51,935 nt of DNA from Sedimentisphaerales bacterium (GCA_016930745.1 JAFGGE010000051.1:1-51935); one strand, 5' to 3'. Shown: positions 35,639-46,076, counted from the stretch's first letter. Notes: generated by a model from the sequence alone, not told the origin. A program made the numbers and translations.

Positions 35639-36103
35639 TCAGCGACGCGCATATTTCCCCATAAGCTGTCCCTGCGCCAGGATATGCCCTTTCATGGCCC
35701 TTTCCAACTGATCCTTTGTCTCGCCGGCAGGCAGATCGAGCATGCAATCCAGCGCATACACCTTGAAATAATACCGATGCACGCCGCGGGGCGGGGCCGG
35801 CCCCCCGTATCCGATCCGTCCAAAATCGGTCGTTCCCTGCAGCGCGCCGCTGCTGAGTCGCTCCTTGGGAGGCATATTTTCGGGTAAGGACTTTACTTCC
35901 GGCGGCAGGTTATACAGTACCCAGTGTACCCAGGTCCCCATTGGCGCATCCGGATCATCATTGATTACCGCAATGCTTGCGGTCCCCTGCGGCAGATCAG
36001 TCCACTCCAGAGGCGGCGAAATGTCCTGTCCATCGGCGGTATATTTCGCCGGAATCATCTCCCCATCCCGAAACGCTGAACTGTTTACCTTGATCTCTTT
36101 CAT
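35639..36103 (-). CDS. YbhB/YbcL family PEBP-like protein (Raf kinase inhibitor-like)
   Basis: The 154-residue cytoplasmic protein belongs to the bacterial phosphatidylethanolamine-binding protein family. Motifs are IPAKYTADGQDISPPLEW (about 17), SIAVINDDPDAPMGTWVHWVLYNLP (about 43-67, with the ligand-pocket DPDAP and HW) and YGGPAPPRGVHRYYFKVYALD (about 98-118). The bacterial role is unclear. Ribosome site AAAGGAA precedes ATG 36103. It is upstream of, and overlaps, the AsmA-like gene. Confidence 0.95.
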   Translation of the reverse strand: MKEIKVNSSAFRDGEMIPAKYTADGQDISPPLEWTDLPQGTASIAVINDDPDAPMGTWVHWVLYNLPPEVKSLPENMPPKERLSSGALQGTTDFGRIGYGGPAPPRGVHRYYFKVYALDCMLDLPAGETKDQLERAMKGHILAQGQLMGKYARR

Positions 36104-36142
36104 CGTATTTCCTTTCGACCCCCGTTGGTTTTCCTGTAAATC

Positions 36143-37471
36143 TTACACAATGAAATATACGATGGAAAGCAGGGTTATGATCCACATGGCAAATTTTATG
36201 GAGCCGATTTTTCCGGTCAGAATCTGGATCAGCGTATAGCTGATAAAGCCGAACGCCAGGCCGGTGCTGATGGAATAGCTCAGCGCGATCATGACAATGA
36301 TGATAAACGACGGCAGGGCATGGCGAATGTCGGAAAAATCAATGTTCGAGACGTTCTTCATCATAAACAAACCGACCATAATCAGCGCCGGCGCTGTGGC
36401 ATACGGAGGGACGATGCCGACCAGCGGCCAGAACGGCGTAGACAGCAGAAACAGCAATCCGGTCACAACAGCAGTCCATCCGGTCCGTCCCCCCTGCTCG
36501 ATGCCGGCCGCCGATTCGATATAACTGGTCGTCGTGCTGGTTCCCAGGACCGCCCCGAACATGGTCGCAAAGGCATCCAATGCCAAAAGACGATCGAGCG
36601 AGCGGATGGACCCGTCTTTGCGAACCATATCCGCCTGCGGGGCCACGGCCAGAAGCGTGCCCACGCTGTCGAACAGATCGATAAACATCAGGGTAAAAAT
36701 GCTGGAGAACATCCCCCACTTCACAGCGCTGCGGATATCCAGTTGAAACGCCACATCCATGACATTGGTGTTCAGGCTGATCCACTCGGAAGGTCTCTGA
36801 ATCGCCGGATCCCAAAAGACGGCCAGAATCGTGGAAAAGGCGATCCCGACAAGCAGGGAACCCGGAACCTTGAGAAGTTCCAGACCCACCATGACCAGCA
36901 GGCCCGCCAGTCCGATCAGGATGGTCTTGTTCAGTGGCGCCGCCTGGACCAGCGTGGCCTCGGAATTGACGATTAAACCAAGATTTTGCAGGCCGATGAA
37001 CGTTATGAAAAGACCGATGCCGACGGAAATCGCTGCAATCAGAGACGAGGGAATCGCCTCCACCAGCCGTCTTCGGAGACCAACCAGCGTCAAAACCAAA
37101 AAGAACAACCCCGACAGAAACACCACGCCCAGGGCCGTCTGCCAGGTAACCTTGCCCTCGGAGCCAAGCACCAGCGTATACGCGAAAAAGGCATTGAGCC
37201 CCATTCCCGGCGCCATCGCGATCGGCGCATTGGCGATCAGACCCGTCAGAATACAGGCGATGGCCGTCACCAGGCAGGTCACGGCAATCAACGCATTCTG
37301 ATCCATCCCGGCCTTGCTGAGAATATTGGGATTGACAAAAATGATATAGGCCATCGTCAGAAACGTCGTAATCCCCGCCAAAACCTCCCTGCCTGGCTGG
37401 AAACGAACCGCAGCAGAACCCTCCATCCTCTCTTTCCCCTGCTCCGACTGGCTTGTTTTGCCCATGTCCAT
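36143..37471 (-). CDS. NCS2/AzgA-type purine (guanine/hypoxanthine) permease
   Basis: The 442-residue inner-membrane transporter would import purine bases with protons. It has about 12-14 hydrophobic segments and family marks: REVLAGITTFLTMAYIIFVNPNIL (about 28), MAPGMGLNAFFAY (about 90), LMFIDLFDSVGTLLAVA (about 260) and GTSTTTSYIESAAGIEQGGRTG (about 310). These fit the AzgA branch (PbuG, GhxP) better than the uracil/xanthine branch. GGAAGGAG lies before ATG 37471. No purine riboswitch is visible in the 85 bp upstream. Confidence 0.95.
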   Translation of the reverse strand: MDMGKTSQSEQGKERMEGSAAVRFQPGREVLAGITTFLTMAYIIFVNPNILSKAGMDQNALIAVTCLVTAIACILTGLIANAPIAMAPGMGLNAFFAYTLVLGSEGKVTWQTALGVVFLSGLFFLVLTLVGLRRRLVEAIPSSLIAAISVGIGLFITFIGLQNLGLIVNSEATLVQAAPLNKTILIGLAGLLVMVGLELLKVPGSLLVGIAFSTILAVFWDPAIQRPSEWISLNTNVMDVAFQLDIRSAVKWGMFSSIFTLMFIDLFDSVGTLLAVAPQADMVRKDGSIRSLDRLLALDAFATMFGAVLGTSTTTSYIESAAGIEQGGRTGWTAVVTGLLFLLSTPFWPLVGIVPPYATAPALIMVGLFMMKNVSNIDFSDIRHALPSFIIIVMIALSYSISTGLAFGFISYTLIQILTGKIGSIKFAMWIITLLSIVYFIV

Positions 37472-37556
37472 TGGTTTGCTCCTTCCAGTCCACGTCCGTC
37501 TCTACTGGCAGGCGGCGGTGCAATGCCTTTTGCCACGAATTGGCGGCCCGCCCGGA

Positions 37557-38960
37557 TTACGCATCCTGGGTATATGTCTTTTCCTTATAAAAGAATGCCA
37601 CAGGGATGAACAGAATTGCCGCGGCCAGCATGAAGAATACAAAAAACCAGTAGTAGCTCGCTCCGGCCAGCTTGGCCGTACCGTCCGGATTGCGAATCGC
37701 CGTGTTTACGGTGGCGGCAAAAGCATTCCCCACTGAAATGGACAAAAGAAAAACAGACATGATGAAGGACTTCATCCGTTTCGGCGCCTGCGTATAGGAA
37801 AATTCAAGACAGGTAATGGAAACCAGAATTTCGGCTGCCGTAATAATCGCATATGCAAGAACCTGCCACCATATCGTGGGCTGCTCACCCGCAGAAATCC
37901 ATTTTTCTACCCACGCACAGATCACAAACGAGCCGGCGGCCAGAAAAAGCCCAACGCCGATTTTACGCAGCGGCGTCATGGGCCAGACCTTATTCACCAG
38001 CGGATAGAGGAGGAGATTAAACAAAGGAATCATAAGCAGAATGAACAAAGAATTTACGGATTGCAACTGGGCCGGCAGAACTGTGCCCCACGATCGGATG
38101 TTTTCGGGCAACCATTGAATAACAAAGGCGGGCAGCCACTGTAGATTCATATTCTCGGCCTGAAGAACCCAGGAGGTTGTCGTCTGGTCAAACAGGGCCC
38201 AGAAAGGAAATACAAATAAATATACGATACTCAATTTAGCCAGACAGATCAGACCATCTCGACTGAAGGTCTCACGAACAAAGGATAATCCCCCTGCCGG
38301 CGCGTGGACGTATTTCTTTCGCCCCATCCAGAAGACAAGGGTCGCCAGTCCCATTAACACAGCGCAAATCCCGAAGGCAATCCGCCCGCCCCAGGCAACA
38401 CTGTACCTCTTGACGCCCCAATCGATCAGCCATGGCGTCAGAAGCATAGAAACCCAGGCTCCCAGATTCACAGCAAAATAGAACCAGTTATAGATTGGCC
38501 CGAGAAGATGCTGATTTCGTTTTCCGAACTGGTCCCCTACATTGGCCGAAACACAGGGTTTAATGATTCCCGACCCTAGCGCTACCAGAAATAAAGCCCC
38601 TACCAGACCAAGACGAGTCTGATCCAATACGACAGCGAACAACCCTATGCAATAAAGAACCGAAAACCAGATAATCGTACGGTATTTCGCCAATACGATA
38701 TCCGAAAGCAATGCTCCAAACAGCGGCAGTGCATAGGTGGCCGCAAGAAACCAGTGCGACCAGGCCTTGGCGGTTTCGTCGTCCAGAACATCCAAAGCCC
38801 CGCTTCGATCCAACAGATACTTTGTCATATAGACGATCAGAATCGCCCGAAAGCCATAAAAGGCAAATCGTTCAGCGGCTTCGTTGATGAGAATATTCCC
38901 GATGCCCGGCGGCATACGGTCGGTGTCTACGGGTGTGGTTCGATAGCTTGTTTTTCTCAT
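37557..38960 (-). CDS. POT/PTR2-family proton-coupled oligopeptide transporter
   Basis: The 467-residue inner-membrane protein is a major-facilitator peptide symporter. The signature ExxER is present (NEAAERFAFYGFRAIL, about 27-42), where the acidic and basic residues couple proton movement, followed by GSGIIKPCVSANVGDQF (about 128) which matches the second POT signature. About 12-14 membrane segments are seen. Upstream on the minus strand, a TATAAT (38998-39003) may be its -10, but no good -35 is found. It is divergent from the beta-helix protein gene. Confidence 0.92.
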   Translation of the reverse strand: MRKTSYRTTPVDTDRMPPGIGNILINEAAERFAFYGFRAILIVYMTKYLLDRSGALDVLDDETAKAWSHWFLAATYALPLFGALLSDIVLAKYRTIIWFSVLYCIGLFAVVLDQTRLGLVGALFLVALGSGIIKPCVSANVGDQFGKRNQHLLGPIYNWFYFAVNLGAWVSMLLTPWLIDWGVKRYSVAWGGRIAFGICAVLMGLATLVFWMGRKKYVHAPAGGLSFVRETFSRDGLICLAKLSIVYLFVFPFWALFDQTTTSWVLQAENMNLQWLPAFVIQWLPENIRSWGTVLPAQLQSVNSLFILLMIPLFNLLLYPLVNKVWPMTPLRKIGVGLFLAAGSFVICAWVEKWISAGEQPTIWWQVLAYAIITAAEILVSITCLEFSYTQAPKRMKSFIMSVFLLSISVGNAFAATVNTAIRNPDGTAKLAGASYYWFFVFFMLAAAILFIPVAFFYKEKTYTQDA

Positions 38961-39085
38961 TCCGATTTAATCCCTTCTGTGTTTTGGTTTTCCGGTCATT
39001 ATACCCGGACGATTCGTCGCGTCCATGCTCTATCTTGCGGGGTGTCCTGTGCCTGGGGAAGCATCCGGGCCACAGGGGGAAAAAT

Positions 39086-39114
39086 TTGATTCTAAACCTC
39101 CGTTTCATTATAAT
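39086..39114 (+). promoter_or_regulatory. Strong sigma-70-type promoter for the beta-helix protein gene
   Basis: TTGATT (39086-39091) and a perfect TATAAT (39109-39114) are 17 bases apart, about 60 bp before ATG 39177. Confidence 0.75.
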
Positions 39115-39176
39115 AGGAGTATCAGAAAAGAGATTCATTACGGACACGTATAATTGGGCCTTCGGAGGGCCATATC

Positions 39177-40799
39177 ATGAAACGAAGTTGGGTGTTGAAG
39201 GGCTTTGGCATTTCCGTATTGTCTTTGATTATCTGCCCAATCGCTTCCCTCAGGGCCGATCCGATTTCCGGCGTGCTGACGGAAGATACGACATGGACCG
39301 GCGAATGCATCGTGGAAGGAACGGTCGAAATCCCCGCCGGGATCGTCCTGACCATCGAAGCCGGCACAATAATGCGCATGAAGTCCCAGGCGTCGCTGCT
39401 GGTGCGCGGGCAACTGTTGGCTAACGGAACGACCGATTTGCCGATTCGTTTTACGCGCGAAATCAGCGGCGTCCGCTGGAAACAGATCCTTTTCATCGAG
39501 GCTGACGACAGCCGACTGTCCCATTGCATCATCGAATACGCCGACGGACAGGGAGACCATAAGGATTACTACGACAACGACTGCGATCCGGATACCCCTT
39601 TCCCCCCGAGAACTTACCATGAAGTCGTCACGGTCCTGGCCGGACATATTGAGCTGGAGGGATGCACGTTTCAAAACCTGGGCGGCAGCAACAAAGGGGA
39701 CGCCATTGCAATCATCTCCGACGATCCCCAGCTTCCCGGCCCGGCCTCCGCCCATATTAACCACTGTCAATTTCTCTCCATCGGGCAGGGTATTCACACG
39801 CGTTTTTCCTATGTATTGGTGGAAAACTGTTTCTTCACCGGCCATCATGGCGATAACGACGATGTGGATCTCTATGGAGAAAGCGCCCCCCCGCCGCTGG
39901 TCCGCAATAACGTGTTCCTCAATCCCGCTCATGACGATATGATCAATCCAACCCGATGCTCGGCCATTATCGAAGGCAACATCGTCGCCGGATCGGACGA
40001 CCACGGGATTGTTCTGCGCGACAAATGTTCTCCCGTCCTGCGCAATAATCTCATTTATAATTGCAGCAGCGCCGGGATCGCCGTCCAGAACCAGTGCGAC
40101 GCTCTCCTGGTCAATAACACCATCTTCGATTGCGGACGAGGGATTCGCTTTTTTGACCATACCGGCCGCTGGGGTCCCCCCTATTGTCTCTATCCCGGAA
40201 GCGGCAAGGCCACCATCATCAACTGTATCCTATGGGATTGCCCTACGCCTCTGCACCTGGCCGATACAACATACACACAAGATCAGGGTTCCCATGCCAC
40301 CGTCCTGTATTGCACTGTCGAAGGAGGTCTGTCCGCTGCCTCTGTCTCTTCCCATTCCACCTTGACATGGGGTCCGGGCAACATCGAACAGGATCCTCTG
40401 TTCGCCGATCCGGCAAACGACGACTTTCATCTGACCAGCCGAATCGGCCGCTGGGATCCGGATCGGGAACAATGGATACAGGATGAAACAACCAGTCCCT
40501 GCATCGATGCCGGCGATCCCGATATATTGACATGGTTCAAGGAACTATGGCCCAACGGGGGACGGATCAATATGGGCGCCTATGGAGGAACACCGCAGGC
40601 AAGCATGTCGCCTTCTGAAGTCGGTTCCATCGCCGACCTGAACGATGATGGACAGGTGGATGTGTATGATCTGGAAGCCATGATGGAAAAATGGACGCAA
40701 CGACAAATTCTCCTGGCATGCGATATGGATCGTGACGGCCGAGTCGGACTGAATGACTTCGCCATTCTTGCGGATCATTGGCTTTGGGGAAATCCCTGA
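39177..40799 (+). CDS. Secreted right-handed beta-helix protein with dockerin-type repeat
   Basis: The 540-residue exported protein has a signal peptide (about 1-27). A parallel beta-helix (about 45-430) follows, with repeating NNxF/xNCxF, VENCFF, VRNNVFLN, LRNNLIYNCSSAGIAV and VNNTIFDCGRG turns, as in NosD/pectate-lyase-like folds. It ends with a dockerin type I-like pair: DLNDDGQVDVYDLEAMMEKW and DMDRDGRVGLNDFAILADHW (about 485-537), each a calcium-binding EF-hand-like loop. It probably acts on, or binds, extracellular polysaccharide, possibly displayed through cohesin-like partners not seen here. Ribosome site GGAGGG is 7 bases before ATG 39177. Confidence 0.9.
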   Translation: MKRSWVLKGFGISVLSLIICPIASLRADPISGVLTEDTTWTGECIVEGTVEIPAGIVLTIEAGTIMRMKSQASLLVRGQLLANGTTDLPIRFTREISGVRWKQILFIEADDSRLSHCIIEYADGQGDHKDYYDNDCDPDTPFPPRTYHEVVTVLAGHIELEGCTFQNLGGSNKGDAIAIISDDPQLPGPASAHINHCQFLSIGQGIHTRFSYVLVENCFFTGHHGDNDDVDLYGESAPPPLVRNNVFLNPAHDDMINPTRCSAIIEGNIVAGSDDHGIVLRDKCSPVLRNNLIYNCSSAGIAVQNQCDALLVNNTIFDCGRGIRFFDHTGRWGPPYCLYPGSGKATIINCILWDCPTPLHLADTTYTQDQGSHATVLYCTVEGGLSAASVSSHSTLTWGPGNIEQDPLFADPANDDFHLTSRIGRWDPDREQWIQDETTSPCIDAGDPDILTWFKELWPNGGRINMGAYGGTPQASMSPSEVGSIADLNDDGQVDVYDLEAMMEKWTQRQILLACDMDRDGRVGLNDFAILADHWLWGNP

Positions 40800-40804
40800 C
40801 GTGG

Positions 40805-43021
40805 TTATGTTTGGGAGGTTTGAGAAAGATATTTTCGTAATTGCTCGTACAGTTCGTCACGCCGGATCGGCTTGGCAAGGTATTCGTTGCAGCCGGCCCG
40901 GAAACATTTCTCCGCATCGCCCCGCATCGCATGGGCCGTCACGGCGATGATCGGCGTAGAGATTCCCGCAAGCCGAAGTTGTCTGGTCGCTTCATACCCG
41001 TTGACTTCCGGCATCTGCATGTCCATCAGAATCAGGTCAAAGGACTCCTGCATGGCCTTCTCGACCGCTTGTGCGCCATCGGCCGCAATCACAACTGCCA
41101 GCCCTTCCCGCGTCAGAAGCACCTCCATCAGCTTCTGGTTGGCCGGATTGTCCTCGGCAATCAATACACGCCCCGCAAAGGATGGATGTGGGGAGGCCAA
41201 AGAGGACGGATCGATTTCATCGGCTATCCCGTATTTATTGAGCATCTCTGAATCGTCGGCATCGGCCGGGATAGGCAAACAGATCGAAAAAACGGAACCT
41301 CGATCCGGTTCGCTTGTCAGAGATAAACGGCCTCCCAGCAATTCGGTCAGCCGCTGTGTAATCGTCAGCCCCAGACCCGTCCCGCCATATTGCCTCGTCG
41401 TGCTGCTGTCGGCCTGAGAAAAGGCCTCAAAAATGGATTGCTGCTTATCTTGTGGAATGCCGATGCCCGTATCCTCCACATCGAACCGGATATGGGCCGT
41501 CCGATTTTTCTCTTCCAACGATACATTCAAATAAACATGGCCCTGGTCGGTGAACTTGATGGCGTTGGTCAACAGATTGAGAAGGCATTGACGCAATCGG
41601 GTCGGATCCGTCCGGATATGCCGCGGCAGGCGGTCGCATTGCAGAATCTGAAACTCCAGTCCCTTATCGACGGCGTTCGGACGCAGCATCGAATCGATGG
41701 AGTCCAGCAGTTCATGCAGATCGCACTGGACGCATTCGATTTCCAGACGCCCGGCTTCGATCTTGGAAAAATCCAGGATATCGTTGATGATCTCCAGAAG
41801 AGCATTGCCGCTTCGATGGATCGTTTCGACGAAATAACGCTGCTCCTGGCCGAGGTTTTCGCCCAACAGCAATTCGCTGAAACCGATAATAGCGTTCATC
41901 GGCGTGCGGATCTCATGGCTCATATTGGCCAGAAAATCGCTCTTGGCATGATTGGCGCTGGTGGCCTCCTGCGCCATCATCCGGGCATGCGCCACGGCGT
42001 CGGTCAATCGGCGATTTGCCAACTCCGCCTGGTCCTTGGCCTGCTCCAGAGACAGCGCCGTTTCCTGTTGCCGGTCAATGGTTTGCCGCAATTTAGTATT
42101 GGCCGATTCCAGTTCGGCGGTTCGCACACAAACCTGTTCTTCCAGGGATTGATGCACGCTGCGAAGTTTGCCGGTCAATTCATTAAAACCCTGCACCACC
42201 TGCCCGATTTCATCCTCGGATCGATCCGCCATCTCCTGCAGAGACGTCCCATCGGTCCCGGCCATCCGAAAATGCCGTGTAATGACGGACAAACGCCGCC
42301 CTACAAGACCATGAAAGACACCATGAATCGTACCGCAAAGAAGCAGAAGGCCGACTCCGAGAAAGATACCATTCCAGCTCATACTATGAACCAGGGCCGC
42401 CTGATACTTATCCATGGGGATAGCCACCATGTCCAGACCGATTATTTCCCCGATCGGCCTGTGAAAACCCGCCTTGTCCCCGTAACGAGCCACAAGCGAA
42501 GGCGGCGCATCCTTTGGATCGCCATGACACCGAAGACAGCTTTTCTCCATGCGACGGGCGCTAAAATGTGCTCGGTAGGATCGACCGTCAAGGATAATAT
42601 CCTGTATGGTTCGCTCCAGGTCCGGATTCTGATTGAAAAGGGCTATAATCTCCATCTCCTCCGAACCGGCCTGATTTTTGGGATTCCGCGGATTATCGGA
42701 GGAAAACTTGACAATACTGTCCGGAAAGGTCTGCCGCACTCGCTCAAAAACATCCCGAGCGGCATAACTGGTGGACATCACTTCCGGCAGGAATTCGCCG
42801 TCAGAAACGGCCTGTTCTGCAAAGGGTCGGACATAGTCAGCAACGTATTCGCGGACGGCAAGGTCGAATTCCAGGGCCAGCCGGGCCTGACTGTCAATGA
42901 GCTGGAAGAGATGATTCCGACTGGAAATCCAGGTTCGGATCATCCCGGCCAGTGAAAAGAGGATGACCGACAGGACCACGGCCGCAAGGAATTTCGACCC
43001 AATACTCCGGAAAATTCGCAT
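40805..43021 (-). CDS. Hybrid sensor histidine kinase with DUF3365-like c-heme sensor domain
   Basis: The 738-residue inner-membrane kinase starts best at ATG 43021 (GGAG and AGGAA in front). TM1 is at about 8-30. The external domain (about 30-220) resembles DUF3365 (Tll0287-like) and has CLRCHG at about 160, a CxxCH motif for covalent heme c. TM2 is at about 213-236, then HAMP, a coiled coil, HisKA with phospho-acceptor His369 ([12 protein letters not shown]), HATPase ([18 protein letters not shown]) and a C-terminal receiver ([30 protein letters not shown]). Redox or gas sensing through heme is plausible. Output partners are not in the window. Confidence 0.92.
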   Translation of the reverse strand: MRIFRSIGSKFLAAVVLSVILFSLAGMIRTWISSRNHLFQLIDSQARLALEFDLAVREYVADYVRPFAEQAVSDGEFLPEVMSTSYAARDVFERVRQTFPDSIVKFSSDNPRNPKNQAGSEEMEIIALFNQNPDLERTIQDIILDGRSYRAHFSARRMEKSCLRCHGDPKDAPPSLVARYGDKAGFHRPIGEIIGLDMVAIPMDKYQAALVHSMSWNGIFLGVGLLLLCGTIHGVFHGLVGRRLSVITRHFRMAGTDGTSLQEMADRSEDEIGQVVQGFNELTGKLRSVHQSLEEQVCVRTAELESANTKLRQTIDRQQETALSLEQAKDQAELANRRLTDAVAHARMMAQEATSANHAKSDFLANMSHEIRTPMNAIIGFSELLLGENLGQEQRYFVETIHRSGNALLEIINDILDFSKIEAGRLEIECVQCDLHELLDSIDSMLRPNAVDKGLEFQILQCDRLPRHIRTDPTRLRQCLLNLLTNAIKFTDQGHVYLNVSLEEKNRTAHIRFDVEDTGIGIPQDKQQSIFEAFSQADSSTTRQYGGTGLGLTITQRLTELLGGRLSLTSEPDRGSVFSICLPIPADADDSEMLNKYGIADEIDPSSLASPHPSFAGRVLIAEDNPANQKLMEVLLTREGLAVVIAADGAQAVEKAMQESFDLILMDMQMPEVNGYEATRQLRLAGISTPIIAVTAHAMRGDAEKCFRAGCNEYLAKPIRRDELYEQLRKYLSQTSQT

Positions 43022-43223
43022 GTTCCTATATCTCCGTGGATAACAATCTCGCTTGTCGCACAAACAGGGATATTTTTCACAGCTTTATCGACGTTTTCAG
43101 GGAACGGTTCCAAGGCTTTTCCTCGCTTTTTTCATATAATTCCAGAGGGGACATATCGGACCTCGTGCTGGATAGGCACGGGGTATACGGTCTCTGTGCA
43201 AAACACCCCTCTCATATACGCAA

Positions 43224-43260
43224 AAAAACCCTTGTAAACGCTTGGCTTACAAGGGTTTTT
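43224..43260 (-). terminator. Intrinsic terminator (bidirectional) downstream of tRNA-Glu
   Basis: A perfect 14-bp inverted repeat AAAAACCCTTGTAA (43224-43237) and TTACAAGGGTTTTT (43247-43260) with a 9-nt loop. It lies 8 bp past the tRNA 3' end and would end its transcript, and it faces the kinase gene start. Confidence 0.9.
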
Positions 43261-43267
43261 GATATTG

Positions 43268-43342
43268 TAGCCCCAAGGGGATTCGAACCCCTGTTGCCGG
43301 GTTGAAAACCCGGTGTCCTAGGCCTGCCTAGACGATGGGGCC
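43268..43342 (-). tRNA. tRNA-Glu (anticodon TTC)
   Basis: The minus strand folds as a standard 75-nt cloverleaf. The acceptor stem is GGCCCCA/TGGGGCT (one G-U pair) with discriminator A. The D arm includes TCGTCTAGG..CCTAGGA. The anticodon stem-loop is CCGGG-TTTTCAA-CCCGG with TTC at 43304-43306. The T arm is CAGGGGTTCGAATCCCCTT in part. CCA is not encoded. It is read in the same direction as the ferredoxin gene just upstream. Confidence 0.97.
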
Positions 43343-43351
43343 CAACTGCAC

Positions 43352-43525
43352 TTATTCCATGCTGATTGCTCCCACCGGGCACTCATCCACGCAAACGCCG
43401 CAATCGACGCATTTTTCCGGGTCGACCACAGCCTTGCCATCCACCATGGAAATCGCCTCGCTGGGACAGGCGTCCACGCACGATTCACAACCGGTGCACT
43501 TATCCGCATCTACTTTTGCCGGCAT
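43352..43525 (-). CDS. Small 2[4Fe-4S] ferredoxin
   Basis: The 57-residue soluble electron carrier is a bacterial-type ferredoxin. It has two cysteine clusters: Cys10-X2-Cys13-X2-Cys16-X3-Cys20-Pro and Cys39-X2-Cys42-X2-Cys45-X3-Cys49-Pro. Each provides three ligands to one [4Fe-4S] cluster and one to the other. ATG 43525 has AAGGGA at good distance; an ATG two codons upstream is too close to it. It sits just upstream of tRNA-Glu on the same strand. It probably serves anaerobic low-potential electron transfer, with the flavodoxin at 3773-4279 as a possible substitute under iron limitation. Confidence 0.95.
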   Translation of the reverse strand: MPAKVDADKCTGCESCVDACPSEAISMVDGKAVVDPEKCVDCGVCVDECPVGAISME

Positions 43526-43685
43526 ATCCATCCCTTTCCAGACTTTTACATAAACAGATCACTTCTATCGAGGGCAGAAGATTACGAAATCCCATCCCAT
43601 ATTACAAGCGATTTTTGTAAAAATCCATCGATCCTGCAAGGGGAATCTTCGCCCGTTGGGTTCGATTTCACAAAAAAAGTTCGTT

Positions 43686-46076
43686 TTATGGTTGTTCTGC
43701 CCCGGGAGCAGCGGAATCCTGGGGGACCGCACCTCCCAAAGCCACGGCCATGGCCTGTACGGAAGGATGCGTGTCGGTACGGGCTGTCCAATCCAGCACC
43801 CGTTGGAAATCCCTGCCCTCGGAATGCCGCAGGATATACAGGGTCATCAAACGTACCGGCCAGTCCTCCGAAGACAAATTGCCGGATACGGTTGTCGTCA
43901 AGTCGTACTCCAAAGGCACAGGCAACATCGTCAAGGCGGCCAGGGCCTGCACGCGGACCTTCCAGTTGGAATCCCTCAGACCACGACGAATCGCATCCAT
44001 TAATATGGGTTTTTCAATATAGACATGCCGATACAGCGGGCCGGATTTTCTCATGGCGTACTGCTCGGCCAGCAGGCCGGTAAAGAGTTGCCCGGCCCGG
44101 ACCTTCTGCCCCTCCAGTCCCTCGGCCAGGGCATCCAGCCGCTGCAGGAGATAGCTCTGGCTTATGTTCACTCCTTCCCGTTTCACAACGACGGTAGTCG
44201 GCTCAATGCCCGGTATTCCATTATGCACCTTTCCGGCCGCGTCAAAAATCGGATCCAGAAAGGCCACAAATTCAATTTCCACCGACGCCTGAGGATGGGT
44301 CAATAAAAGATCACGCAAAGGGCCGGTGATCAGATTCATGCCGACCGAGGCATGCTGCCGCGGACCGACTTCCGCTCCCGGTCGAATTGTCCTCTCGATC
44401 AATCCCGCAAAGGCCGCCGTCAGATCTCCCCGCACCAGGGCATCTACCCGGATGCGTCCCTGAAAAACACCTTCCGGCGCGATCACCAAAGGCCCATCGG
44501 TCAACTGATTGACCACGGTAAACTGAGCGTCCAGGGAGCGACCGAAGGAAAACTCCAGTCCGCTGACGTTAAATTTAGGCATCAGCAATTGCTGCGCTGT
44601 GCGGAACTGGGGGATTACCCGGTTGCCAAAGCGTTCATTCAATGCCTGGAGAACCGGCTCAGGAGACAGAGTCGAGATGTATTCCGAACCGTTGGCGGTT
44701 AACAGCTTCCTTGCCCGATGGGCAACCAGCGACATAACATCCATTTCGATCGCCTGTTTCCAGCTTTTGATCGCCTCCTCTTTCTTTCCTTCGGTCAGCA
44801 GGATACTGGCCAGCGTGAAGGCGGCGATCTGGTTGTTGTCCGTCAAATCCGCGATATATTCTTTGGCCAGGTCGGGCTGGTTGTTGACCGTCAGGGCATA
44901 AGAGAATACCGCTTTGACTTCGGGATCGTTCGGACTTGCGGCATACGCCGTATTGGCCCAGGCCAGCGCCTTTTCCGGATTGACATCCACGAAGATGTAA
45001 AACCAGGCCAGTTGCAAGGGATTTACCCGGCTGTTCTGCGCCTCCTGCGCCAACAGATTTTCCGCCTCCTGGCCCGCCGCCAGAAACCGCTGGTATTGTT
45101 CCTGATTGCCCATATCCCAAGCCGCCGCGGCTGCGATTCCCTCCAAAAGAAGATCGAAGTGTCCCTGGCGGCGAATCTTCAGGGCAATCTGAATGCACTT
45201 GTCCTGCTGCCGGTTGGTATTGTAACAGGCCAGAGCCCAGGGGATGTACAAGGAAGCCGGCAGCGGTTCGTCCGGATACAGATACGCAAACAGGTCCGCA
45301 CAAAAGGCATAGGTCCCTGCCGCTACGCTGTACATCCCCAGCAGCTCGGAATACTGGGCAAAGGACAACGCCGTATCCAGATGCAGCGGATTGGCCTGAA
45401 CCGCCAGCCGAAGATGTTTGGCAACCACATCGTCACGTACCGCCTGCCCGGATTGACGTGCCAATTCATTGACCCTGGCAAATACAATCTGATTGTAGGG
45501 ATTGTCCTCATAGGCCAGCGTAAGGTAGTTCGTGGCGGCCTGATTATCCGCTCGCTCGAGGGCCAAAAAACCCAACCGCATCTGCAGGTCGCTTCGCAAT
45601 AACGTATTTTTACCCGAGGTGACTTTTAAAAGCGTTTCCAGGATCTCCTCCCGCTTTTTTCGATCGTCGGCGGCGTTCAATAGATAATCGACGGCCTCCC
45701 GCACCACCTGCAGGTCGATATTGGCATCGGCAGCGTATTCCCCCAACACTTGCAGAACCATGGCCGTATAGTATCTTTGATTGGAGCGGGAACAGGCCCT
45801 CAGCAGGTCGGCATAAACATAATTAGGCCTTCGATCCAGACGGGTGACGGCCTCGAGAAACCAGACCGCCTGGGCCAGTTCGCTGTCTGTGACGGTCGGG
45901 GCGGTATAGATTTCATAGGCCACCTTATGAAAAGTCTCGGCGATCAGCGGCGAAAACAACTCATTGTAGGGATCCTGAATCCGGGACCATGCCGAGAAAG
46001 AAACAATCCACATCAGCACGCCAAATGCCATATAAGATCTGGTCCTGATCATCCACAGTCTCCCTTTGTTGGCCAT
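43686..46076 (-). CDS. Exported TPR/HEAT-repeat protein, unknown function
   Basis: No specific family is recognised for this 796-residue protein. ATG 46076 has GGAGG seven bases upstream. One N-terminal hydrophobic segment (about 14-31, SYMAFGVLMWIVSFSAW) serves as signal or anchor. About 60-470 is alpha-helical with TPR-like repeats (ALAWANTAYAASPNDPEVKAVFSYAL, EEAIKSWKQAIEMDVMSLVAHRA). A mixed beta region follows (about 490-660, VSGLEFSFGRSLDAQFTVVNQL). The C-terminal about 120 residues are HEAT-like (NWKVRVQALAALTML, DWPVRLMTLYILRHSEG). Upstream, 46083-46282 holds no gene. A role as envelope scaffold is a guess. Confidence 0.82.
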   Translation of the reverse strand: MANKGRLWMIRTRSYMAFGVLMWIVSFSAWSRIQDPYNELFSPLIAETFHKVAYEIYTAPTVTDSELAQAVWFLEAVTRLDRRPNYVYADLLRACSRSNQRYYTAMVLQVLGEYAADANIDLQVVREAVDYLLNAADDRKKREEILETLLKVTSGKNTLLRSDLQMRLGFLALERADNQAATNYLTLAYEDNPYNQIVFARVNELARQSGQAVRDDVVAKHLRLAVQANPLHLDTALSFAQYSELLGMYSVAAGTYAFCADLFAYLYPDEPLPASLYIPWALACYNTNRQQDKCIQIALKIRRQGHFDLLLEGIAAAAAWDMGNQEQYQRFLAAGQEAENLLAQEAQNSRVNPLQLAWFYIFVDVNPEKALAWANTAYAASPNDPEVKAVFSYALTVNNQPDLAKEYIADLTDNNQIAAFTLASILLTEGKKEEAIKSWKQAIEMDVMSLVAHRARKLLTANGSEYISTLSPEPVLQALNERFGNRVIPQFRTAQQLLMPKFNVSGLEFSFGRSLDAQFTVVNQLTDGPLVIAPEGVFQGRIRVDALVRGDLTAAFAGLIERTIRPGAEVGPRQHASVGMNLITGPLRDLLLTHPQASVEIEFVAFLDPIFDAAGKVHNGIPGIEPTTVVVKREGVNISQSYLLQRLDALAEGLEGQKVRAGQLFTGLLAEQYAMRKSGPLYRHVYIEKPILMDAIRRGLRDSNWKVRVQALAALTMLPVPLEYDLTTTVSGNLSSEDWPVRLMTLYILRHSEGRDFQRVLDWTARTDTHPSVQAMAVALGGAVPQDSAAPGAEQP

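Noticed and set aside
37472..37556. Purine riboswitch upstream of the NCS2 permease
   Set aside because: The gap to the previous gene is only 85 bp and lacks the conserved purine aptamer loops.
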